The notes: generated by a model from the letters alone, not told the origin. A stretch of DNA of 64,000 bases from Saccharothrix syringae (GCF_009498035.1 NZ_CP034550.1:3100001-3164000), one strand, 5' to 3'; positions 26,220-35,848 are shown, numbered from the stretch's first letter. Numbers and translations: made by a program.

Positions 26220-27133
26220 TCGTCGCAGCGAACATTGCCCTCAGCCCCACCACGGCCGCAGCGGCGATGCTCGGCGTGGGCACCGGGATCGGCCTGTTGC
26301 TTGTCGTCCTCGGCTGGCGCGGCACCGGCCCGAACCGTCCCCACCGCGTTCGCACTGTCGTCGACCGGCACTGCACGCTGCGCCTGGCGTTGGCGGTCGC
26401 CGCCGGGATGGTGGTCGACCTGCTCACCGGGTGGGTCGTCGGTGCCGTGCTGGCCGGACTCGCGGCCTGGGCGTTGCCGCGGGTGCTGGGCCGCGACCCC
26501 GAGCACACCCGCCGGGTGGCGCGCATCGAGGCCATCGCCACCTGGACGGAGATGCTGCGCGACACCCTCTCGGCCGCCGCCGGGCTGGAGCAGGCCATCC
26601 TCGCCACCGCCCCGCTCGCACCGGCCGCGATCCGCGACGAGGTCGGCGGCCTCGCCGCCGGAATCGAGAACGGCGAGCGCCTGGCTCCCGCGCTGCGCAT
26701 GCTCAGCGAGCGCCTGGACGATCCCGTCGGCGACCTGGTCGTCGCCGCCCTGCTGCTGGCCGCCGACCAGCAGACCCGCCGGCTGGCCGACCTGCTCGGC
26801 TCACTGGCCGACGCCGCCCGCGGCCAAGCCGCGATGCGAATGCGGGTGGAAGCCAGACGCGCCCGCACCCGCACCTCGGTACGGGTCATCGTCGGCACCA
26901 CGCTGGCCTTCGCCGTCGCGGTCGTGCTGCTCAACCGCGACTACATGAGCGCCTACGACAGCGCGGCCGGACAAATCGTGCTGCTGGGCATCGGGGCGCT
27001 GTTCACCCTCGGCTTCGCCTGGCTGGCCCGCATCGCCCGCGTCGCCCAACCCGACCGCTTCCTCTCCACTACCGCCGAGCCCGACCCGAGCGGCGTGCAG
27101 CGGGTGCCCGTGGTTACCGGAAGGCAGGAGTGA
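26216..27133 (+). CDS. tadB: TadB membrane platform protein
   Basis: 305 residues with a GspF-like domain between membrane helices: AAMLGVGTGIGLLLVVLGW and LALAVAAGMVVDLLTGWVV near the N-terminus, the cytosolic helical part (TWTEMLRDTLSAAAGLEQAI, ERLDDPVGDLVVAALLLA), and C-terminal helices. It forms the inner platform with TadC. ATGA overlap with tadA. Confidence 0.9.
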   Translation: MIVAANIALSPTTAAAAMLGVGTGIGLLLVVLGWRGTGPNRPHRVRTVVDRHCTLRLALAVAAGMVVDLLTGWVVGAVLAGLAAWALPRVLGRDPEHTRRVARIEAIATWTEMLRDTLSAAAGLEQAILATAPLAPAAIRDEVGGLAAGIENGERLAPALRMLSERLDDPVGDLVVAALLLAADQQTRRLADLLGSLADAARGQAAMRMRVEARRARTRTSVRVIVGTTLAFAVAVVLLNRDYMSAYDSAAGQIVLLGIGALFTLGFAWLARIARVAQPDRFLSTTAEPDPSGVQRVPVVTGRQE

Positions 27134-27137
27134 CGCC

Positions 27138-28031
27138 GTGATCACCTACCTCGTCCTGGGCGTCGGGTTCGGGATCGGCCTGTGGGCCTTGGCGGTCTAC
27201 CTGTTCCCCCCGCGCCCTGCCCTCGGCGCGCTCCTGGCCCGCGCCACCGCGCCCCCGGCTCCCGCACCGATCCTGGCCACCGATGACACCGGCTGGGCCA
27301 TGAGGCTGGGGCGTCCCGCCGTCGCCCCGCTGCGCGCACTCGGTCTCCCCGGTCCGCGGCTGGCTCGCGACCTCGCGGTCATCGGCCGGTCGACCTCGAC
27401 CCACTTGGCGCAGAAAGCCACCCTCGCCATCGCCGGCCTGCTGCTGCCGGTCCTACCGACCGTGCTGCTCACCGTGGCCGGGCTCGGTCCGGGCTTCCAG
27501 CTCCCCGTCGTCGCCGGGCTCCTGCTGGCCCCCGTGGGGTTCATCCTGCCCGACCTGCGAGCCCGCGCGGAGGCCGCCAAGCTGCGCGTCGGGTTCCGCC
27601 ACGCCCTGTCGGCCTACCTGGACCTGGTGTGGATCACGCTGGCCGGTGGCGCCGGGGTGGACAGCGCCTTGGGCGACTCGGTGAACATCGGCCGCGGATG
27701 GGCCTTCGAGCAGATCCGCCGAGCCCTGGACACCGCCCGCCTGACCCGCACGACCCCGTGGGCCACGCTGCGCCGGCTCGGCGAGGAACTCGACATCACC
27801 GAGCTGGCCGAGCTCGCCGCCTCGGTCAGCCTGGCCGGCACCGAGGGCGCCAAGGTCCGCACCTCACTGGCCGCCAAAGCACACGCCCTGCGCACCCACC
27901 AGATCACCGAAGCCGAGGGCGACGCCCAAGCCGCGACCGAGCGCATGTCGCTGCCGGTCATGGCGCTGTTCCTCGGCTTCCTGGCATTCATCGCCTACCC
28001 CGCGCTCATCCAGGTCCTCAATGGCCTGTGA
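27138..28031 (+). CDS. tadC: TadC membrane platform protein
   Basis: 297 residues, GTG start with GGAG upstream, 4 bases after the tadB stop. N-terminal helix, two central helices (LAIAGLLLPVLPTVLLTVAG; VVAGLLLAPVGFILP), a GspF-like cytosolic part (HALSAYLDLVWITLAGGAGV, ITELAELAASVSLAGTEGAK) and a C-terminal helix. Partner of TadB. Confidence 0.9.
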   Translation: MITYLVLGVGFGIGLWALAVYLFPPRPALGALLARATAPPAPAPILATDDTGWAMRLGRPAVAPLRALGLPGPRLARDLAVIGRSTSTHLAQKATLAIAGLLLPVLPTVLLTVAGLGPGFQLPVVAGLLLAPVGFILPDLRARAEAAKLRVGFRHALSAYLDLVWITLAGGAGVDSALGDSVNIGRGWAFEQIRRALDTARLTRTTPWATLRRLGEELDITELAELAASVSLAGTEGAKVRTSLAAKAHALRTHQITEAEGDAQAATERMSLPVMALFLGFLAFIAYPALIQVLNGL

Positions 28032-28078
28032 CATCGAGCGTGAACACGACCAGCCCGTGAACAAGGAAGGAGAACGCG

Positions 28079-28267
28079 ATGCGCTCGCAGATGGAAGCGC
28101 TGTGGACCGTAGTGCAAGCCCGGTGGGAGGAGCTGCGCCGGCACCCGGAGGCCGGGTACTCCACTGAAACCGTCCTGGTGACCGCATTGCTTGTGGTGGC
28201 CGCGCTCGCGGTGATCGCGATCGTGGTCGCCAAGGTCACCGAGAAGGCCAACGGCATCATCTTGTGA
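28079..28267 (+). CDS. Small Flp-like pilin candidate
   Basis: 62 residues, with GGAAGGAG 8 bases upstream. The charged N-terminus (about 25 residues) leads to GYSTETVLVTALLVVAALAV, a hydrophobic helix with a Glu at position +5 if the peptidase cuts before the Gly. Position, size and layout fit the major pilin of the Tad system. The motif lacks the Tyr that usually follows the Glu in Flp pilins, so assignment rests on context. Confidence 0.7.
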   Translation: MRSQMEALWTVVQARWEELRRHPEAGYSTETVLVTALLVVAALAVIAIVVAKVTEKANGIIL

Positions 28268-28728
28268 TTCCCATGAACAAGAAGGAGTTCCTCGCTGCCC
28301 GGCCGGCACGGCACGGCGTGTGGGCCCGACGGCTTCGCCGGGCGTTGCGCGGTGAGCGAGGTTCGGTCAGCGCGGAGCTGGTGGTCGCCACGCCGCTGCT
28401 GTTGCTGATGCTGCTGGCCATCGTGCAGTTCGCGCTGTGGTCGCACGCCACCCACATCGCCCAGGCCGCCGCCTCGCAAGGGCTGGCCGCAGCGAGGGCG
28501 CAGAACGGGACGTCAGCTGCCGGGACGGCCAGTGCGCGGCAGATCCTCGACCAGCTCGCCGCAGGACCGCTGCGCGGCGCCGCCGTCACCGTCGACCGCG
28601 GGGCGGTCTCGGCGTCGGTGCGCATCAGCGGGACCGCGACCCCGGTGGTGCCGTTGCTGAGCCTGCCCGTGCACGCCGAGGCGGTTGGACCGGTCGAGCG
28701 CTTCGTACCCGACCCGGCAGGCGGGTGA
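28264..28728 (+). CDS. TadE-like pseudopilin 1
   Basis: 154 residues if the GTG overlapping the pilin's stop is used; an ATG at 28273 is the alternative. The Arg-rich leader [20 protein letters not shown] is the TadE-type cleavage and helix motif, with AELVV in place of the usual AEF/AEW. The rest is extracellular ([17 protein letters not shown]). Probably a minor pilin processed by TadV. Confidence 0.82.
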   Translation: MIPMNKKEFLAARPARHGVWARRLRRALRGERGSVSAELVVATPLLLLMLLAIVQFALWSHATHIAQAAASQGLAAARAQNGTSAAGTASARQILDQLAAGPLRGAAVTVDRGAVSASVRISGTATPVVPLLSLPVHAEAVGPVERFVPDPAGG

Positions 28729-28735
28729 GAAACCG

Positions 28736-29239
28736 ATGACCGCATCGACAACGACGCCTCGGTGCGGCCTCGGCCGCCGACCGCACGGTTCCCAGGGGTG
28801 GTGGGCCTGGTGGCGGGCCGACGACGGCTCGGTGGCCGCCGAAGTCACCCTCGCCGCCCCGTTCCTGGTCATGCTGCTCGTGTTCGTGGGCGTGGTGGTC
28901 CACCGGGGTGTCGACGCGCGCATCCGCATCGACGACGCCGCTCACCAGGCCGCCCGCGCCGCCAGCATCGAACGCATCCCGGCCGCCGCTATCGTCGCTG
29001 CCCGGTTCACCGCCGCCAACGCGCTTTCGCAGGCTGGCGTGACCTGCGCGTCCCTGTCGGTGAACACCGCCACCGGCGGCCTGCGGCCCGGTGGCACGGT
29101 CAGCGTGACCGTGTCCTGCGCCGTGGACTTCGGCGACGCGCTCATCCTCGGCGTGCCTGGCGGCAAGACCCTGTCGGCCACCTCGGTCGAACCGGTCGAC
29201 CTCTGGCGCTCGGCTCTCGATACCGGGAGCTGGACATGA
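28736..29239 (+). CDS. TadE-like pseudopilin 2
   Basis: 167 residues. [20 protein letters not shown] is the leader and helix motif; the extracellular part holds two Cys ([16 protein letters not shown]) that could form a disulfide. Second TadE-like minor pilin of the operon; overlaps the next gene by ATGA. Confidence 0.85.
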   Translation: MTASTTTPRCGLGRRPHGSQGWWAWWRADDGSVAAEVTLAAPFLVMLLVFVGVVVHRGVDARIRIDDAAHQAARAASIERIPAAAIVAARFTAANALSQAGVTCASLSVNTATGGLRPGGTVSVTVSCAVDFGDALILGVPGGKTLSATSVEPVDLWRSALDTGSWT

Positions 29240-29739
29240 CCCGTCACGCCCAGCGCAGCCGAGGGCCAGCGGCGAACAGGTGGGCCCGGTGGTGGCGCGC
29301 CGACGAAGGTCGGGCCAGCGCGTTCGTCGTCGTGCTCACCACGGGCATCCCCGCCCTGGCCGGCCTCACCCTCGACGGCGGCAGTGCGCTGGCCGCGAAG
29401 ATTCGGGCAGGTGGCCAGGCCGAGGCCGCCGCCCGCGCTGGAGCCCAGGCCGTCGACCTCGCCGCCTACCGCGCCGACGGCACCCTGCGACTCGTGCCCG
29501 CCCAGGCGATCGCGGACGCCGGAGCCCACTTGGCCGCCCAGGGGGTCACCGGCACGGTGACCGTTTCCGGTGACACCGTCACGGTCACCGTGACCGCCAC
29601 CCGGAACACCCAGCTGCTCGGTCTGCTCGGCATCGGATCACTCCAGGTCCACGGCCGGGGCAGCGCCCACCCGCAGCACGGCGTGACGGCGGTTGCCCGC
29701 GGGTTCGCGGATACCCAAGCCAACCCGAGTGGGAACTGA
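29236..29739 (+). CDS. TadG/TadE-like pilus-associated protein
   Basis: 167 residues. [20 protein letters not shown] followed by [20 protein letters not shown] matches the N-terminal part of TadG-type proteins (the TadE_like helix then a DGG segment), but the large VWA domain of full TadG is missing. The C-terminal half is beta-rich ([19 protein letters not shown]). Last gene of the coupled Tad operon. Confidence 0.8.
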   Translation: MTRHAQRSRGPAANRWARWWRADEGRASAFVVVLTTGIPALAGLTLDGGSALAAKIRAGGQAEAAARAGAQAVDLAAYRADGTLRLVPAQAIADAGAHLAAQGVTGTVTVSGDTVTVTVTATRNTQLLGLLGIGSLQVHGRGSAHPQHGVTAVARGFADTQANPSGN

Positions 29740-29770
29740 AGCATGGGAGGCCGTTCCGTGCGGAGACGTC

Positions 29771-29803
29771 GGCAGCCGGGCCGGAACACCGGGAGGTGCT
29801 GCC
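29771..29803. terminator. Possible bidirectional hairpin between convergent genes
   Basis: GGCAGC (29771) pairs with GCTGCC (29798-29803) around a nested CCGG-AACA-CCGG. Lies between the end of the Tad operon and the convergent phosphatase gene. The stem has a mismatch and is only moderately convincing. Confidence 0.35.
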
Positions 29804-29856
29804 CCGGGTGGACAGCGGAGTCCTGGCGCTGCTTGTGTCGCCCGGTCGGCGAGACG

Positions 29857-30537
29857 TCACGTGGTCTCGTACCGGAGGTGAGCGGTGTCGTTGAAGCGGA
29901 TCAGGCGCCAGTTGTCGGTCGTGTCGTCGTGCTCCCATTCGGTGACGGACGCGAAGTCGGGATCGATCCGTGTCCCGGTTCCGGGGCGGGGAATCGCGAA
30001 CAGGGTCATGAACCCGACCACGATGACACCGGCGTGGGTGACCGCTGCCACCGTCTTGCCCCGGTAGGTCGTGGCCAGCGTGTTGAGCGTGGTGTGGACG
30101 CGGTTGCGGAAGTCGTTCCAGCTCTCGCCGTCGGGGCAGACCGGCCGGTCCGGTGCGGCGACGAGGTCGAACGAGCCGTACCTCGCTTCGAAGTCCGCTC
30201 GGGGCAACCCGTCGCCTCGACCGAGCCGCAACTCGCACAGGTCGCGGTCGGTCACGACGGTGTCCGTGCCGAGTGCCGGGCGCAGGATTTCTGCGGTCTG
30301 ACGAGCCCGGTCCGCGGTGCTGGAGAGCAGCACGTCGACCCGTCGCCGTTCACTCGCGAACCGGGTTCGCAGGGCGTCGGCCTGCCCGCGCCCGCGGTCG
30401 GTCAAACCAAGGCACCCCTGCTCGCTCGACGCGATGTCGCGGACGGTGTGGTGTGACTCGCCGTGGCGGATCAGGATCAGCTGCACGGTGGAGGAGGCTA
30501 TCGGGCCCGGGTCGGTGACCCGGGACGCCAACGGCAC
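29857..30537 (-). CDS. Histidine phosphatase (phosphoglycerate-mutase-like)
   Basis: 226 residues. LILIRHGESHHT carries the catalytic RHG His near residue 25, and AAVTHAGVIVV the second His; DRDLCELRLGRGDG gives the conserved Glu. The family removes phosphate from many substrates, including sugars, nucleotides and proteins; the substrate here is unknown. Placed opposite and between Tad genes with no evident link. Confidence 0.85.
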   Translation of the reverse strand: MPLASRVTDPGPIASSTVQLILIRHGESHHTVRDIASSEQGCLGLTDRGRGQADALRTRFASERRRVDVLLSSTADRARQTAEILRPALGTDTVVTDRDLCELRLGRGDGLPRADFEARYGSFDLVAAPDRPVCPDGESWNDFRNRVHTTLNTLATTYRGKTVAAVTHAGVIVVGFMTLFAIPRPGTGTRIDPDFASVTEWEHDDTTDNWRLIRFNDTAHLRYETT

Positions 30538-30580
30538 GGTGCCCCGGTTCGGAGGGTCCGCGGATTCCGAAGCGGTCGGT

Positions 30581-30606
30581 GGCGGAACCCCACCTGTGGG
30601 TCCGCC
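30581..30606 (-). terminator. Hairpin terminator after the 121-residue gene
   Basis: GGCGGAACCCCA pairs with TGGGTCCGCC with two bulged bases, 40 bases past the stop at 30646 on the minus strand. It would also separate that gene from the phosphatase gene downstream. Confidence 0.5.
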
Positions 30607-30645
30607 GTGACGTACCTATTTGCCAGCCTGGGCTCGCGCAGTCGG

Positions 30646-31011
30646 CTACACGGGCCAGTCGAGTTGTTCTTCGGGGATGCCGAGGGTGCGGCCGTACGCC
30701 TGGGCTTCGGCTCGCCCGGCGCTGTCGCCCCGTGGATAGCGGAAGACCCGGCCGGGGAAGACCACGAAGGTCTCCTCGGGTGTGCGGAAGTCGGCGTACC
30801 AACCGGGCTGGTCCAGTGCGTCGGAGAAGGCGCGGGCCAGCTCGTTCGCGTCCGCTTCGTCGGCTTCGAAGTCGAGCAGGGTCCATACGGGCGGCTGGTC
30901 CGCGGTCGGGTTCTGCACGGCGACGCGCCTGACCTCCCGGACGACAAGACGCATGCCACGCAGCGTCGCGCCGGTACGCAGGCTTTCGGCGATCAACACG
31001 CCTGTGATCAT
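30646..31011 (-). CDS. Conserved hypothetical protein
   Basis: 121 residues from the ATG at 31011 (begins MITGVLIAESLRTGATL). Compact alpha/beta pattern with WTLLDFEADEADANELARAF, WYADFRTPEETFVVFPGRVF and GIPEEQLDWPV. I know similar actinomycete proteins only as hypothetical. Its promoter lies in the gap upstream of the divergent 31202 gene. Confidence 0.7.
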   Translation of the reverse strand: MITGVLIAESLRTGATLRGMRLVVREVRRVAVQNPTADQPPVWTLLDFEADEADANELARAFSDALDQPGWYADFRTPEETFVVFPGRVFRYPRGDSAGRAEAQAYGRTLGIPEEQLDWPV

Positions 31012-31201
31012 CGTCCGTCCTTCACGGGTGCGGGCCGTTCGCTGCTGCGACATCCGGCAGGGGCGATCCTCGTGGGAGGCACGGTATCGCGCCGCACCGT
31101 CAGACCACCCAGGACACGGAGCCCGCAGCGCGGCGTGACAGCCCTCGCAGCGTGACACGTCGCTGTTCACCCCGAACACGCGCCCGAGACAAGGAGAAAG
31201 C

Positions 31202-31624
31202 ATGGCCACGCCCGAGCAGATCCGGCAGCGCGTCGAGGACGCCGACACCGCCCGCAGCGTCCGCAGGGCCGCCGCCGCGCAGCAGATCGGTGTGCTGGCC
31301 CAGCGCCGGGCCGGCATCGTCGCACAACTCGAAGACGTCGAGCGGGAGCTGGGCGACGTCTTGGCCGAGGCGCAGGACGTCATCGGCATCGACGAGTTGG
31401 CCGGGTTCACCGACCTCAAGCCCGCCGACCTGTCCGGCTGGCTCGCCGGCCGCCGACCCACCCGCGGCAGGCGCAGGAAGTCCTCCACCGGCACACCGCG
31501 CGAGCCGAACTCACGGCCGGTCACGTCCAGAAACTCCACTGTCACCCGGACCCCTACGCCTCGTGAGCCCGCCCCCGCCGAGGACTCCGACAGCACCGGG
31601 CAGGGCGTGACCGCAGCGCCGTGA
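31202..31624 (+). CDS. Hypothetical coiled-coil protein
   Basis: 140 residues, with AAGGAG before the ATG. The first 90 residues are helical and charged (ATPEQIRQRVEDADTARSVR, IVAQLEDVERELGDVLAEAQ), then GFTDLKPADLSGWLAGRRP. The C-terminal 50 residues are Arg/Pro/Thr-rich and basic, probably disordered and possibly nucleic-acid binding. It precedes the 999-residue LysM/BTAD gene by 67 bases and may share its transcript. Confidence 0.65.
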   Translation: MATPEQIRQRVEDADTARSVRRAAAAQQIGVLAQRRAGIVAQLEDVERELGDVLAEAQDVIGIDELAGFTDLKPADLSGWLAGRRPTRGRRRKSSTGTPREPNSRPVTSRNSTVTRTPTPREPAPAEDSDSTGQGVTAAP

Positions 31625-31691
31625 CCGGCGAACCCGGCGCCACGACACCAGCCGGGCAACAGTCCTGAACCGTCATGGAATCGAGCACGCC

Positions 31692-34691
31692 GTGACCACA
31701 GCATCGCGCACGTCCCACCGACAGCCGCGGCGACGGCAGCCGCGGGGGAGTGTGCGGCGCGGTACTGGCCGCCTCCTCGGGTTCGTGGCCGGTCTGGTGC
31801 GCGGCCTGGCTGCGGCCGTGGTCCTGTTCGGTCTGTTGGCGGGGTTGCCGTGGGCGATGGTGTGCTTCGTCGGCTGGCCGCTGCCCGACCACCTGCCTTC
31901 GTGGTCCGAGGTCCAGGGTGTGCTGCTGAGTCCGATGACCACCGTGTTTCTGCTCGATGTCCTCGCCTGCGCCGGGTGGGTGGCCTGGGCGCGTTTCGCC
32001 TTCGACATCGTTCGCTGCACGATTCAGGTGGTCCGCGGCCTGCGGCTGCCGGATCCGGCCGCGGCGGGACCGGTGCGCCGGATCGGCGCGGTGCTCGTCG
32101 GCGCGGTCCTGATCTCCCTGCTGGGCCACCGCACCGGCTTCGCCTCGACCGGCCTGCCCACCTCCGGGATCGGCTCCGAGGTGGTGCTGACCGTACCGGC
32201 CTGGCACCACCCGGCGACCCGGGAGATCAGGCCGGCCGCCCGGCCCGTATCCGCCGGTGCCGCTGTCGACGCGGTGAAGCAGCCTGTCCGGGCGAAGTCG
32301 GCGGTGGTGCTGCCCTACGACCCTGTGACCGGTTTGTACGACTCGCTGTGGCGCATGGCCGAGCGCACGCTGGGCGATGGTGAGCGGTGGCCGGAGATCT
32401 TCGAGCTCAACAAGGGCAAACCGCAGGCCGGAGGCGGCACGTTCACCCGCCCGAGCCTGATCCACCCCGGTGAGGAGATGGCCCTGCCCGACGACGCCAC
32501 CGTTCCCACGGCACCGACCACCGTGGTGGCACCGGCTCCTGTCCCGCAGCAGACACCCCACAGCACACCGGCACCTCGACAGAGCACACTGCCGCCCACC
32601 CGACCTGCGCCTCCGGACCCGCCCACATCCGGTGAGGTAGGGGTGGCCTGGGGTGAGGAGTTGTTCGTCGGGCTCGGCCTGGTCTCGGCGGTCAGCGCGG
32701 CGTTGGTCCTGGCCCGTCGGCGCCACCGTCGCCGTTATCGCCCCGGCAGTGGTGACCGCACCGACCTGCCCGTTGCTCCGGTGGTCTACCAGCTGCGTCT
32801 GGCGCACCTGCACGCCGAGGAACCCGACCTCGACGAGGTGGCCTCTGGTCACGCGGCCGCGTGGTCGCGGCGCGCGTCAACGACGCCCGTCGTGCTCGGT
32901 GCCGGCGCAAGCGCGTCGGATGAGCAGCGGTCGGTGCTGTCGGTGGGCGTGCGGGACGGTCGGGAGATCGCCTTGGACCTGGCCGCCGTGCACGGCCTGG
33001 GCCTGATCGGCGCGGGCGCCGCCGCCGCGGCCCGCGCGCTGCTGCTCACCACCTTGACCACGACGGCCGCGTACGGCCCTGCCCAGGTGATCGTCCCGGC
33101 CGAAGACCTCGCGGTGCTGCTCGGCCGCCGGGCCGCCCAGGCGTCGCTGCTGGCCGGTGTGCATGTGGTGGCCGACCTCGACGCCGCCCTGGACGTCCTC
33201 GAAGCCGACACCCTGGTGCGCACCGGCCGGTCGAAGCAGGCAGGGCGCGACCCGTGGCCATCCCTGGTGTTGCTGGCCCGAACCCCCGAGCGCCAACGCC
33301 GCCGTCTGCAAGGGGTCCTGGACAACGGCTCCGACCTCGGAATCACCGGCCTGCTGCTGGGCCAGTGGGCCCCTGGTGTGACCGCCTACGTCCGTGCTGA
33401 CGGCACCATTTCCACCACCAGCCCCGGTCTCGGTGAACCCCTGCGCGGTACGCGCGTGTTCTGGCTCGGCGACGACCACACCGCGGACCTGCTGACCCTG
33501 CTGCACCACGCCGCCCCCAACGACGAACCCGGGACCGGCGGCAAACCCGACACGCACGAGGGCAGCGAACACACAGTCGCCACTTCATCGGCACCGAAGA
33601 GCGACACAACCCCGGAGCCGGAGCTTCCCGCCGGCGGCGAGACACCCCCGCAAGCCAGCACCGCCCTGGAAATCACCGGCACAGCACCCACCATCCCACC
33701 CGGCCTTTTCCGGCGCCCGACCCATCCAGGGACCACCCAGTCACAACCGGCCGACGCGCCCGCACACGCCACCACCGCCGCTGCCGCGCGCACCGTCGCC
33801 GAGCCGGTCGACTTGGTGAACTCCACGAACCTGCCCACGCGCCTCCAGACCGGTGGCATGTCCGGCGCTGCCGGGATGCCGTTGCGGATCAGGGTGCTCG
33901 GGCCGCCGCGGGTGTGGTGGCGAGGAGGGACAACAGGCGGCGAACGCGAGATCACCGCGGCGTTCCAACCTCGTGTGCGCGAGCTGCTGGTGTTCCTGGC
34001 GCTGCACCACGACGGCGCCAGCCGCGAGGCGCTCATCGCCGCCCTGTGGGCGGCCAGTCCACCGGAGAAGACCACCAGCGCGATGAACAGCGGCCTGACC
34101 CGGCTCCGTCGCGCCGTGGCCGCCGCCACCGAGGGCGCCTTGTCGGACGTGGTGCTCACCAGCGAGGGCCGCTACCGTTTGGACCCCGACCTGGTGGAGG
34201 TCGACTACTGGTGCTTCGCCGCCGCCGTGGCCGCCCGCCGTGCCGCCACCACCGAGCAGCAGCGGGTCGAGGCGTACCGGCGCGTCGTCGCCGGCTACAG
34301 CGGTCCGCTGGCCGACGGGTTGAGCACCGAGTGGATCGAGACCGCCCGCGAGGCCATCCGCCGTGACGCCATCGACGCCGTGGCCGCCCTGGCCCGCGCC
34401 CTGGTCGACCACGACCCGCGGCAGACGCTGGACCTGCTGGAGGTCGCGCGGGCGTTCGACCCGCACAACGAGCTGATCTACCGCGACATCATGCGCCTGC
34501 AGGACCGCCTCGGGCAGCTTGACGCCATCCCGCGCACAGTGGCCCTGCTGACCACCCGCCTGGCCGAGATCGACGACCGCCCCACCCCGCAAACGATCGA
34601 GTTGGCCGAACGGCTGCGCCGCCGCCACGACACCACCGACGCCTCCGACCGCCCGCCGTGGACCGACTGCGGACACTACAGAGCCGGATGA
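31692..34691 (+). CDS. Membrane LysM protein with C-terminal SARP/BTAD regulator domain
   Basis: 999 residues, GTG start. Three membrane helices near the N-terminus (about 27-50, 76-96, 130-150); a LysM-like region at about 205-275 (LYDSLWRMAERTLGDGERW, EIFELNKGKP, LIHPGEEMALP); a Pro-rich linker; a fourth helix (ELFVGLGLVSAVSAALVLAR, about 320-340); a large soluble part; then from about 730 an OmpR-type winged helix (LRIRVLGPPRVWW, LLVFLALHHDGASREALIAAL) and a BTAD region (GYSGPLADGLSTEWIETARE). SARP-family regulators are normally soluble activators, so a membrane-tied form with a wall-binding LysM suggests sensing of the envelope. It closes the Tad region. Whether the SARP part binds DNA while tethered is unknown. 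Confidence 0.85.
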   Translation: MTTASRTSHRQPRRRQPRGSVRRGTGRLLGFVAGLVRGLAAAVVLFGLLAGLPWAMVCFVGWPLPDHLPSWSEVQGVLLSPMTTVFLLDVLACAGWVAWARFAFDIVRCTIQVVRGLRLPDPAAAGPVRRIGAVLVGAVLISLLGHRTGFASTGLPTSGIGSEVVLTVPAWHHPATREIRPAARPVSAGAAVDAVKQPVRAKSAVVLPYDPVTGLYDSLWRMAERTLGDGERWPEIFELNKGKPQAGGGTFTRPSLIHPGEEMALPDDATVPTAPTTVVAPAPVPQQTPHSTPAPRQSTLPPTRPAPPDPPTSGEVGVAWGEELFVGLGLVSAVSAALVLARRRHRRRYRPGSGDRTDLPVAPVVYQLRLAHLHAEEPDLDEVASGHAAAWSRRASTTPVVLGAGASASDEQRSVLSVGVRDGREIALDLAAVHGLGLIGAGAAAAARALLLTTLTTTAAYGPAQVIVPAEDLAVLLGRRAAQASLLAGVHVVADLDAALDVLEADTLVRTGRSKQAGRDPWPSLVLLARTPERQRRRLQGVLDNGSDLGITGLLLGQWAPGVTAYVRADGTISTTSPGLGEPLRGTRVFWLGDDHTADLLTLLHHAAPNDEPGTGGKPDTHEGSEHTVATSSAPKSDTTPEPELPAGGETPPQASTALEITGTAPTIPPGLFRRPTHPGTTQSQPADAPAHATTAAAARTVAEPVDLVNSTNLPTRLQTGGMSGAAGMPLRIRVLGPPRVWWRGGTTGGEREITAAFQPRVRELLVFLALHHDGASREALIAALWAASPPEKTTSAMNSGLTRLRRAVAAATEGALSDVVLTSEGRYRLDPDLVEVDYWCFAAAVAARRAATTEQQRVEAYRRVVAGYSGPLADGLSTEWIETAREAIRRDAIDAVAALARALVDHDPRQTLDLLEVARAFDPHNELIYRDIMRLQDRLGQLDAIPRTVALLTTRLAEIDDRPTPQTIELAERLRRRHDTTDASDRPPWTDCGHYRAG

Positions 34692-35848
34692 CCGACACCC
34701 CGAGCCAAGCCGCCACCGGCCCGCCGCTCCAGACGGCGGCACCACACGCGCGAGGACCGCCTCGTGCGTGTGGGGGACAACGGCATCGTGTCGACCGGCG
34801 TCACCGAATCCGGCCACTGCCACGGTCAAGGCGCCGTCTCCGCCATGTCGGCGGCCATACGCCGAAATCCGCTCGAGTGAGGCAGATTGCACGAGTCGAC
34901 CCGATCGAGGTCCCGGCAACACCTCGTCGACTTCCGGCCGAAAAGGCTTGGTGGAGTGCGATTGAATGCCGGAAGCGGGTCCGCGTGCCGTGTGCGACCT
35001 GCGTGTCGGAATGCTATCGTGCGGAACGGTGCATCTGTCCGCATATTTCTTGTACTCGGAATGAGAGTCGGCTGTGGAGAGAGTTTCACGCGGGTCGTGT
35101 TGTCTCGAAGTCTGCGGACAAGGCGGTCGGCAGTTCGTCCGCAAGACGGCCTTCGGGGGACGCGCATCGACATGATCTCATCCCGCTTCGCCTCCGCGTC
35201 TCCAGGCGCATCGGCCATCTCGGGCAGCCGCATCGGACGATGGCCGTCCGTGGTCGAAGTGAAGATCGTCCGCACGTACGGTGACTTCCGTTGGGGGCTC
35301 GTATGGGGGCTCAGATGGGGGCTCGTATTGGGGCTCGTGTTAGAACGGTGCCCCCTGTGGAGGGTGAACATGCCGGTCAGGGGGCCGTGGAGGGCTCCTC
35401 TGGTATCCCAGACTCGCTTGTCCACAAGCCGGTGAACACATCGGGGCGGCCTGCGGTCGGCTCCCTGTGCTCCTGTCACCGCGGCCCCCGCTTCCCCGCG
35501 GTGTCGCCCATGTCCCGACCTGCCTTCGTTCTCCACAATGCGCTTCCTGGTTCATCGTGTCTTGCCATTAATTGTTGGTCGCTTTCTCCTTTTTGGTTCT
35601 CCGGATTCCAGTGGGGCGTTGACCTGCGGTTATGTCGGACGCGGCGGTCGGAAGTGTGCGCGGGTTGGTCCGGCATTTCTCGGTGAAACCGATCGGGTGA
35701 CATTCAAAAGAGTCTTGAAAATGGGCTGTCAAACTATTGCGCGGCGCGCGGCGTCGAGTCATAATTAAATTGTCGCCGGGGGAACCGGAAAGCCCAACCA
35801 ATGCCACGCCCGGCGCGAGCCATGTCAAAAACGAACCGGGAGCCGATC
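34692..35848. other. 1.15-kb gene-free gap
   Basis: No frame has a credible start, ribosome site and family motif. It holds a 12-bp tandem repeat (35292-35339) and an unusually AT-rich patch at about 35540-35790 with ATAATTAAATTG near 35760, which could be a promoter or a replication or transfer control region. It separates the Tad region from the AAA/VWA operon. Confidence 0.5.
35292..35339. repeat. Four 12-bp iteron-like direct repeats
   Basis: Units TGGGGGCTCGTA, TGGGGGCTCAGA, TGGGGGCTCGTA and TTGGGGCTCGTG in direct succession. Spacing of 12 bp is about one helical turn, so a bound protein would meet all copies on one face. Confidence 0.75.

Noticed and set aside
31554..32852. 432-residue minus-strand frame
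   Set aside because: Antisense of the LysM/BTAD gene, whose plus-strand frame shows membrane helices and known domains.
34692..35848. tRNA gene or attachment site in the large gap
   Set aside because: No T-loop GGTTCRANNCC motif with a cloverleaf context and no flanking direct repeat pair could be found by eye.
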